Origin: Ilumatobacteraceae bacterium
GTDB lineage: Bacteria; Actinomycetota; Acidimicrobiia; Acidimicrobiales; Ilumatobacteraceae
NCBI GenBank assembly: GCA_023257035.1
Contig: JALRDI010000228.1
Span: 1-10,918, forward strand
Direction: 5' to 3'
DNA: 10,918 nucleotides
Below, piece by piece: positions 1 through 5,113 of this stretch. Within the stretch, counting starts at the first letter, position 1. Each line of letters opens with the position of its first letter. The position numbers were made by a program, and so were the translations under genes. The notes under the pieces were generated by a model, which saw only the letters and a list, made by a program, of their open reading frames with translations, searched no databases and had not been told where the DNA came from.

Positions 1-96
1 GTGCTGGAGTCTCATTCATCTACAGGACAGAAGGCTAATTCGCCGTAATGCATCCATCGGAAAGGAGCGTGGCCCGCCGTTAGGTGCTGCAGCGCG

Positions 97-195
97 TCAG
101 AGGTTCACGAATCTGCGACGAATTCCGACAATCGCAGTTCCCGCGGCGAGAAGCGGCGTCAATACCAGTGCTGATACTGCCAACAGTTTCTTCAC
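97..195 (-). CDS. Possible 32-aa single-pass membrane peptide
   Basis: Reading the minus strand from a GTG at 195-193 to a TGA at 99-97 gives a 32-residue peptide. It starts Met-Lys-Lys, has a hydrophobic run of about 20 residues (LLAVSALVLTPLLAAGTAIV) and ends with a basic tail, GIRRRFVNL. Positive charges followed by one hydrophobic helix are what a small membrane protein or a bare signal anchor looks like. No good ribosome binding site precedes the GTG. The frame stays open further upstream to a stop near position 243, so the start is not certain. I do not recognise a family. Chance cannot be excluded at this length. Bases 1-96 hold nothing I can identify. Confidence 0.3.
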   Translation of the reverse strand: MKKLLAVSALVLTPLLAAGTAIVGIRRRFVNL

Positions 196-280
196 GTCGT
201 GACGTGCAGATCTCGACAGATCACTAATTCTTCGGCGCTTGGCTTACCGAGATCATGATCTACATGTAACGGTTATCTGC

Positions 281-1552
281 GTGATTTCCTTCCGGCAAGC
301 CTCAATCGCTGACGCTGAGAGTTGGGTGCGAACGAACCTCAACGATGTATGCGAAACATCCGGCGACTGGATGCCAAGTGAGCGTTTTCGCGGCGGCCAG
401 ATCGCAGCAACTCAGGCCTTGTCTGAATTTGATCCGAAAGGATACGCATCGAGGAGGAACGAGGTGTTACCTGTCGCCGCAAGAGGCGCGTCCTCGCTCT
501 CGCCGTACATCCGCCACGGCCTACTCTCTCTTCCTGAGGTCTGGTCGCACGTCTCAGATTCGCCTGAACGAGACCGAGACAAATTTCGTGATGAGCTTCT
601 ATGGCAGGAGTACACCCGCCATCTTTACGCACGGCTAGGGCATCGACTCTCCCAACCACTTCGCCATCAACTCGGCGACCAACGGCCGGGCGACGGATGG
701 TCGCAACGAGACGAAATGGCGTGCCTCAACTTCGCACTCAACGAACTTGAGGCTGACGGGTGGCTTCCAAACCAAACCCGCATGTGGCTCGCATCGCACT
801 GGGCGATTCGGAGCAAAGCCGATTGGCAAGAGGGTGAACGACAGATGTTCAGCAACCTCCTTGACGGCTCGTATGCGAATCGTGCAGGTTGGCAGTGGAC
901 AATTGGTTCAGCAACAGGTCGTCCATATGGCTTCTCAAGGTGGCAGGTAGAAAAACGAGCTCCTGAGCTTTGCTCGAGCTGCACCTCAAAGCACTGCTGC
1001 CCCATCGAACAGTGGCCCGACGAGCCCGACCTCGAAGCACCACCCGGAGCACTACGTCTTCGTCGCGGTGAGTACCCTCCCGATGAACCCATTTACGCTG
1101 CGTTAGACCCGACTCGGACACCAGACCTCGTGTGGATCACCGCCGAGTCGTTAGGTGACAACGACCCAGCCCTTACTGCTCACCCAGATCTACCTGCAGT
1201 GTTCGTCTTTGACATTCCGCTACTGAAAAAACTCAACGTTCACCCGCGTCGACTGGTGTTTCTCACGGAATGCCTGATGGATCTATCACAACGGAGAGAA
1301 ACACTTGTCGCGATCAGCGACCCGACAGAAGTTCTGCAATCTCACAACGTGGCCGTAACCGCTGCACCCGTCCCGGGCTTTCGATCGCATTCAAAGAAGG
1401 TTCGGCCAGCCGCTGTCTACCCCTGGCCCTGGCTTGCACCAATCTCTGATGCTCCACTTTCGTCGTTCAGTGCATGGCGGAGAACCCTCCCAGCATCGCT
1501 GAGCACGAACTCTCTTAAGCGCCAGAAGCAACGCAATCGTCGCCGGGAGTGA
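281..1552 (+). CDS. Photolyase/cryptochrome-like FAD-binding protein, reversed domain order
   Basis: This is a flavoprotein of the DNA photolyase/cryptochrome superfamily. With the GTG start at 281 (423 aa), the helical FAD-binding domain covers about residues 36-245. It shows SSLSPYIRHG (family phosphate-contact segment), ELLWQEYTRHLY, GWLPNQTRMWLASHW (compare GWMHNRVRM in classical photolyases) and YANRAGWQWTIGSA, whose WQW corresponds to the last Trp of the electron-transfer triad. Four cysteines follow in CSSCTSKHCCPIEQWP. Residues of about 282-400 then resemble the photolyase N-terminal antenna Rossmann-like domain: DLVWITAESLGDNDPAL against VWFRxDLRLxDNxAL, then PAVFVFD, RRLVFLTECL, a DPTEVL turn and SAWRR. 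In classical enzymes that domain comes first. The C-terminus is basic (KRQKQRNRRRE). The start is uncertain: TTG 239 and GTG 326 are in frame, and none has a clear ribosome binding site. DNA repair by light is likely by family, but light sensing is also possible. Confidence 0.85.
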   Translation: MISFRQASIADAESWVRTNLNDVCETSGDWMPSERFRGGQIAATQALSEFDPKGYASRRNEVLPVAARGASSLSPYIRHGLLSLPEVWSHVSDSPERDRDKFRDELLWQEYTRHLYARLGHRLSQPLRHQLGDQRPGDGWSQRDEMACLNFALNELEADGWLPNQTRMWLASHWAIRSKADWQEGERQMFSNLLDGSYANRAGWQWTIGSATGRPYGFSRWQVEKRAPELCSSCTSKHCCPIEQWPDEPDLEAPPGALRLRRGEYPPDEPIYAALDPTRTPDLVWITAESLGDNDPALTAHPDLPAVFVFDIPLLKKLNVHPRRLVFLTECLMDLSQRRETLVAISDPTEVLQSHNVAVTAAPVPGFRSHSKKVRPAAVYPWPWLAPISDAPLSSFSAWRRTLPASLSTNSLKRQKQRNRRRE

Positions 1553-1629
1553 CATGCCATCGTGTTGTAGTGGCGCACTAGCGCGTAGGGCGAAACCCCC
1601 GACCGCATGACGACATCCTTCAGGCGGGA

Positions 1630-1848
1630 TCAGCAGTCATTGAACTCGGATACTGGGCGCACCCCTGCGGCCATCCGGGTGATCACCACCTCGCTTGGGT
1701 CTGGAGAACCCTCGATAAGCGAGCCCTCATCGTCAAAGGTGACGAATGGCTCACCCAACGATGCAAGTCCCAATTCAATTTCGCCAAATTTGCCGCTCGC
1801 GAAGCCATAACAAACCAGGCTCAGATCGACCCCCTCGACTTCCGACAA
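1630..1848 (-). CDS. Unrecognised small ORF, possibly a 5'-truncated gene remnant
   Basis: From a TTG at 1848-1846 to a TGA at 1632-1630 this encodes 72 residues with protein-like, acidic composition (for example VDLSLVCYGFASGKFGEIE, then GEPFVTFDDEG and PSEVVITRMAAGV). The same frame stays open upstream to 1935, adding 29 sensible residues (SELVGWSQNNSSEAIPTDSG and so on) but no ATG, GTG or TTG. It then hits a TGA at 1938-1936, exactly where the divergent membrane-protein gene begins. This suggests either a short gene with a TTG start or the 3' end of a longer gene whose 5' part was lost. I recognise no family or motif. Confidence 0.35.
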   Translation of the reverse strand: MSEVEGVDLSLVCYGFASGKFGEIELGLASLGEPFVTFDDEGSLIEGSPDPSEVVITRMAAGVRPVSEFNDC

Positions 1849-1925
1849 CGAGAATCCAATAGAGAGTCCAGAATCGGTCGGAATCGCTTCGCTTGAATTG
1901 TTCTGAGACCAGCCAACGAGCTCAC

Positions 1926-1931
1926 TAACGT
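1926..1931 (+). promoter_or_regulatory. Possible -10 element (TAACGT), leaderless-type spacing
   Basis: TAACGT fits the actinobacterial TANNNT -10 pattern. It lies 6 nt before the ATG at 1938, which has no Shine-Dalgarno sequence. That spacing would place transcription initiation at or next to the start codon. No convincing -35 box is seen at 16-18 bp, so this is weak. Confidence 0.25.
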
Positions 1932-1937
1932 CATTTC

Positions 1938-3296
1938 ATGCGAGTTGCAGACAGGGCGCGGAGAGCGTCAACTCGGTTGTCGTTGAAGAATTGGTCTACC
2001 GCACTTCCGCTCGCGGTGTTCTGTATCTACGTGCTCAGCCCTGCGGTCAACAGCGGGGATGCGCGAATGACGTATCCGACAGCCGTCAGCGTCTATCAGT
2101 CGCTCGATCTGAAAATCCAGGACTTCCCCTCGGTATTGGAAATCGCACCTGCCTACGACACCACGACGCTCGACGACGAAATTTTCATGGCCTACCCGTG
2201 GCCAACCGCTCTGTTCCTCGTCCCCTCGGCTGCGTTCGCAGATGTCTTCTTTGGCGTCGATCCCGCGTCGATTTCTCTTTCTGACCCAAATCAGACTTGG
2301 CCATACGAAGTATTTACTGCTGCGGTTCTCATGGCAGTTGCTGCGCGATTGTTCCTTTTGGCGGTTCAACATCTTGGACGACGAGCACAATTCATCAGCG
2401 CAGTCGGTTTGACATTCGGGTCCGTCTGGTGGTCGGCGGCATCGCGTGGGATGTCACAGCATGCTGCTGCTGCACCATTTGTGGTGTTAATGCTGGTTCT
2501 CGTGGTCAGGGCACGGGTTTGCACGCGCCACCTGGAGTGGCTTGGCGCCGTCGTCGCCCTCGCCTTCGTTATGCGGCCAACGATGGCATTTGCTGTCGTG
2601 GTTTGTTCCCTATGGATTCTCCTACGCCACAGTCGGATCTTTCTCCGTTACGTCGGTGCCGGATTGTGTGTCGCCATTCCCTTCTTGTTGATCAATCTTG
2701 CAAGCTTCGGAACCGTATTGCCTGGCTATTACCGCTCGGGGCCTTTAGCCCAAGGCGATGTGTTCTCGGGACTTGCAGGAATACTTCTTTCGCCATCACG
2801 GGGGCTACTCATCACTTCGCCAATCGTGATCATTGCGCTGGCCGGACTGCTGCATCTCCGACGCGAGCGCATGTTTGATGATGGCGACATCGTCTTGATC
2901 ACCATCGTCCTACTCAATCTGTTTGTGGTGGCCAGCTGGCCGAACTGGTGGGGTGGGTCAACGTTTGGGCCGCGCCTCCTTTCAGAAACAATGCCCATCA
3001 TTTTTTTCTACGTTGCTGAAGGTGTGCAGTATCTGTCTCGAGGTGACAAGCGACAGCACTATTGGAACGTCTCGACCCAGCTGTTACTGCCATTACTTCT
3101 GTGCTGGGCGGTATTCGTCAACTCTCAAGGAGCAGCTTTGCGATCAACCCTGTGTTGGAATGCGGCACCGACCTTCATCGACGACTATCCGGAGAGACTG
3201 TGGAACTGGTCAGACCCTCAGTTTCTTCGTGGAATCAATGATGTCAAGGCTGGAGTTCCTGTCACTGAAGTGATTGCGGGAAGTTGCAGCAAATAA
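1938..3296 (+). CDS. Multi-pass membrane protein, GT-C glycosyltransferase-like
   Basis: This is a polytopic membrane protein of 452 aa with about 10-11 hydrophobic segments (roughly residues 21-37, 90-106, 124-144, 152-168, 180-192, 199-229, 236-256, 276-303, 318-334, 350-361 and 381-397). The long first extracytoplasmic loop (about 38-88) contains several acidic residues (SLDLKIQDFP, LDDEIFMAYPWPTALFLVP). Two conserved-looking signatures are ILLSPSRGLLITSP (about 282-295) and NWWGGSTFGPRLLSETMP (about 336-353). Together they match a broad family of bacterial GT-C/family 39-like transferases, which use polyprenyl-phosphate sugars to glycosylate lipids or proteins outside the membrane. The substrate cannot be read from sequence. 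ATG 1938 is the first good start and has no Shine-Dalgarno sequence. The gene stands alone, convergent with the M23 lipoprotein gene. Confidence 0.75.
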   Translation: MRVADRARRASTRLSLKNWSTALPLAVFCIYVLSPAVNSGDARMTYPTAVSVYQSLDLKIQDFPSVLEIAPAYDTTTLDDEIFMAYPWPTALFLVPSAAFADVFFGVDPASISLSDPNQTWPYEVFTAAVLMAVAARLFLLAVQHLGRRAQFISAVGLTFGSVWWSAASRGMSQHAAAAPFVVLMLVLVVRARVCTRHLEWLGAVVALAFVMRPTMAFAVVVCSLWILLRHSRIFLRYVGAGLCVAIPFLLINLASFGTVLPGYYRSGPLAQGDVFSGLAGILLSPSRGLLITSPIVIIALAGLLHLRRERMFDDGDIVLITIVLLNLFVVASWPNWWGGSTFGPRLLSETMPIIFFYVAEGVQYLSRGDKRQHYWNVSTQLLLPLLLCWAVFVNSQGAALRSTLCWNAAPTFIDDYPERLWNWSDPQFLRGINDVKAGVPVTEVIAGSCSK

Positions 3297-3400
3297 CTCG
3301 CCGAGCAGCCAAACCTCAGAGTCTCCAAACCCCCTGAGCAGGATTCTCCGCTCCGACATATCGAGTGTCACTCAGTTCAGGAAGTCGTTCGACGAACGCT

Positions 3401-3418
3401 CAGAGTTTGATAACTCTG
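3401..3418. terminator. Perfect 7-bp hairpin between convergent genes
   Basis: CAGAGTT-TGAT-AACTCTG forms a perfect 7-bp stem with a 4-nt loop in the 139-bp gap between two convergent stop codons. A second small stem, CGTTC-GAC-GAACG, lies just left of it at 3386-3398. Neither side is followed by a T-run, so it is not a classical intrinsic terminator. Its position makes a bidirectional transcription-ending or RNA-stabilising role reasonable. Confidence 0.4.
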
Positions 3419-3435
3419 TACTGCCCTATTCGAAT

Positions 3436-4215
3436 TTAGTCGTTACACAGCGAAGGGTTTTTCGAACCGTTGTACAACCGGTCAGCCCACGCTTGAGTTG
3501 GTTTAAGCAACTCGTCACGCTCCTCGGCAACCATAAAGTCCATCGGGCACAGCCAAACCTCCGGCCCGTCATCTGACTGCTTGACCGTCATGTGAACATG
3601 CGCCCATTCGTCCTGACCGAGAAGCACACCAATTGGCTGACCAATCTCGACGCGGTCACCCGGCTGAACGTTCATTGCGTCGAACATCTGTCGGGAGAGG
3701 ACTGCCTGCTCAGCGATTTTTGCGCTATCCGCTGGCCCAGCCGATGGTTCAAGGCTGTAACTCACGACCTCTCCACCATCTGTGATGATCAACAGGTTCA
3801 CCTGAAAGGCACCATCCGGTTGCCGCTCAACCACCTGTGCCTCCTTCAACGTGCCCGACACCGCCGATAGGACTGCGACCTCAGGCTCAGTGACGAAATA
3901 GTCGACTCCGTTGTGGAATTGGATTCTGATTTCATTGTCCTGTGTTGCGTACGGCTGAGATGCCCACATTGCGTCGAGGTCAGCAATGGGATGGCTGATG
4001 ACTAATGGAGCAGGGTCGATTGAGGAAGTTGTCGGATCGTTTGTTGACTTCTGGTCCAGGTCGGCTTCGGGGGCAGCAGTGGACTGGGTGGTGGATTGGG
4101 GAACCCCAGTTGTTGGAGCTTCGTCCTCTCGCCCAGCCTCTGTTGGTTGATCGCTTGACGCACAAGCAGGGAGCAAGGCAGCACAATAAATCAGTGAAGC
4201 TATTAGTCGACCCAT
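3436..4215 (-). CDS. Lipoprotein with M23/LytM-type peptidase domain
   Basis: The preferred start is the ATG at 4215-4213, giving 259 aa; an in-frame TTG at 4221 would add two residues. The protein begins with a short hydrophobic signal ending in a lipobox-like LPAC, so Cys18 is probably lipidated. A disordered Ser/Thr/Pro/Asp-rich linker (to about residue 75) would hold the domain away from the membrane. The folded part (about 78-215) has the M23 signatures HNGVD (HxGxD: zinc His101 and Asp105), VLSAVSGTL, VQPGDRVEIGQPIGVL and WAHVHM (HxH: His206 and His208). M23 enzymes cleave peptide cross-links of peptidoglycan. The His usually found before the VxxGDxV segment (LytM His260) is missing: the sequence is VSYSLEP, followed by an extra 20-odd residues. 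It may therefore be a weak enzyme or a non-catalytic regulator. Promoter and ribosome site are not evident. Confidence 0.8.
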   Translation of the reverse strand: MGRLIASLIYCAALLPACASSDQPTEAGREDEAPTTGVPQSTTQSTAAPEADLDQKSTNDPTTSSIDPAPLVISHPIADLDAMWASQPYATQDNEIRIQFHNGVDYFVTEPEVAVLSAVSGTLKEAQVVERQPDGAFQVNLLIITDGGEVVSYSLEPSAGPADSAKIAEQAVLSRQMFDAMNVQPGDRVEIGQPIGVLLGQDEWAHVHMTVKQSDDGPEVWLCPMDFMVAEERDELLKPTQAWADRLYNGSKNPSLCND

Positions 4216-4217
4216 GA

Positions 4218-4415
4218 TCAAATTATGACAGGCCGACGTAGAACACCAATCCCCTCATCGATTTCCACTACGTCCCCTACCCTTCGGGTATTAGTTTTCG
4301 GGCAGGAAACTCCCCCACAGGAGGACGCTCCCTGCTGGCACATGATGCACAAACCCTCGACAATCGAAGTGGCCCGGAATTCTTGCGCAATCCGAACCTC
4401 AAAAACGCTGGTCAC
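4218..4415 (-). CDS. Doubtful 65-aa Cys-containing small ORF
   Basis: Starting at GTG 4415-4413, this minus-strand frame encodes 65 residues and ends in a TGA at 4220-4218, two bases before the ATG of the M23 lipoprotein gene. Such tight packing would fit translational coupling. It contains CIMCQQGASSCGGVSC, two Cys pairs that could bind a metal, followed by an acidic segment, VGDVVEIDEGIGVLRR. There is no ribosome binding site and I recognise no family. The frame extends further upstream to 4532 with Arg/Ser/His-rich, non-protein-like sequence. It could equally be chance. Confidence 0.2.
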   Translation of the reverse strand: MTSVFEVRIAQEFRATSIVEGLCIMCQQGASSCGGVSCPKTNTRRVGDVVEIDEGIGVLRRPVII

Positions 4416-4583
4416 GCCAGTCCAATGCGAGCGATGACAATCTCGGTACGAGGAATTAGTCCTACTGAGTCGCTGAAGCAGAAAGAGCGTCCTTGCTGTC
4501 ACCCATCTCAAAGAATGGCGGTTTCCGAACACTGACCAGAAGCGCCTCCGTCGAGAGATGTACCTACCTAAGCAGTGCGACTT

Positions 4584-4590
4584 AAGGAGG
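4584..4590 (+). promoter_or_regulatory. Strong Shine-Dalgarno sequence (AAGGAGG)
   Basis: AAGGAGG lies 5 nt before the ATG at 4596 and fixes the start of the recombinase remnant. It is the only near-consensus, properly spaced ribosome binding site seen in the window. The other plus-strand genes lack one, so the site sets this gene apart from its neighbours. Confidence 0.75.
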
Positions 4591-4595
4591 TACTC

Positions 4596-5040
4596 ATGAA
4601 ACGAGCAGGGATTTACACCCGACTCTCACTTGCTGACGAGAACTCAACGTCCACGACACGCCAGAAAAAGGAGTGCGAGGATCACGCCAAGAGCCTGGGT
4701 CTTGAGGTCGTGTAGGTCGTCAATGACGAAGGGATCTCAGGATTCAAGGATGTCGAGCGCCCTGAATTTGATGAAGCGATCGAGGCTCTCGTGCGAGGCG
4801 ACTTCGACACGCTCATCGTCTGGGAACTTGACCGTCTCACTCATCGAGGGATGGGTCACATCGGAACGCTCCTTGATCGACTGGACGGATCGGGTCGTCG
4901 CATCGTGTCCAAGATGGAGGGGATCGACACCTCACAGAGTCACGGTCGAATCATGGTCGCTCTTCTCTCTGAGATGGCTCGCACCAAATAGCGATACGTC
5001 GATCAGACTGAAGGCTCAGCGGAGAGAGCCACGAGAGATT
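4596..5040 (+). pseudogene. Serine site-specific recombinase, decayed fragment
   Basis: The frame opens MKRAGIYTRLSLADENSTST, containing the resolvase/invertase YxRxS motif with nucleophile Ser11, and then RQKKECEDHAKSLGLEVV. A TAG at 4713-4715 interrupts it at codon 40. The same frame resumes with NDEGISGF, ERPEFDEAI, FDTLIVWELDRLTHRGMG and SHGRIMVALLSEMARTK, all typical of the catalytic domain of large serine recombinases. The expected DRLxR is DRLTH, so a catalytic Arg (gamma-delta Arg71 equivalent, codon 4842-4844) appears lost. A TAG at 4989-4991 ends this part. In the frame shifted by one base, TSIRLKAQRREPRE (4996-5037) resembles the following helix E region. The DNA-binding and zinc-ribbon portion, usually several hundred residues, is absent. 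This is a dead remnant of a mobile element or phage integrase. Confidence 0.85.
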
Positions 5041-5100
5041 CGTCGTATCTCTTCCGGCATTGCTCCTGGACCCATGACTGCAACCAGAGCTGCAGCGCGG

Positions 5101-5106
5101 TAATAT
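5101..5106 (+). promoter_or_regulatory. Candidate -10 box (TAATAT) for a leaderless transcript
   Basis: TAATAT is a near-consensus -10 hexamer ending 7 nt before the GTG at 5114. With the usual 6-7 nt spacing, transcription would begin at the start codon, giving a leaderless mRNA. That agrees with the missing Shine-Dalgarno sequence. No good -35 box is seen upstream. Confidence 0.45.
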
Positions 5107-5113
5107 TTCAAAC

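Larger units (their letters stand above)
1553..1937. other. 385-bp stretch between the photolyase-like and membrane glycosyltransferase-like genes
   Basis: The plus strand has no convincing gene. A plus-strand frame at 1607-1810 is rich in Ser, Pro and Asn and reads like the antisense of the minus-strand ORF described separately. I see no tRNA and no T-tailed hairpin. A GCGC-ACTA-GCGC mini-stem just after the photolyase-like gene is too short to call a terminator. Confidence 0.5.
4216..4595. other. 380-bp stretch without a convincing gene
   Basis: This separates the start of the M23 lipoprotein gene from the start of the broken recombinase. It contains one doubtful small minus-strand ORF (listed separately) and an imperfect palindrome, AGGAATTAGTCCT, at 4451-4463. 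The remaining frames are short and of non-protein-like composition. No tRNA, known structured RNA or clear inverted repeats are seen. Being next to a recombinase, it could contain an old attachment site, but nothing identifies one. Confidence 0.5.

Noticed and set aside
667..1121. Long minus-strand frames within the photolyase-like gene
   Set aside because: They lie antisense to strongly conserved photolyase motifs and have Arg/Ser/Cys/His-rich composition.
3451..3490. A GGTTCGAA-like string suggesting a tRNA T-arm on the minus strand
   Set aside because: It is in the 3' coding end of the M23 lipoprotein gene, and no acceptor stem or anticodon arm can be formed around it.
4225..4437. A plus-strand 70-codon frame upstream of the recombinase
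   Set aside because: No ribosome site, no recognisable motif, and it lies antisense to a frame that looks at least as protein-like.
4451..4463. Imperfect palindrome AGGAATTAGTCCT as a recombinase core or operator site
   Set aside because: Too short and imperfect, with no second copy found; nothing links it to the recombinase except distance.
4630..5103. A 157-codon plus-strand frame across the recombinase region
   Set aside because: Most of it is out of frame with the clear recombinase motifs. Only its part after about 4987 is meaningful, as the frameshifted continuation of the recombinase.
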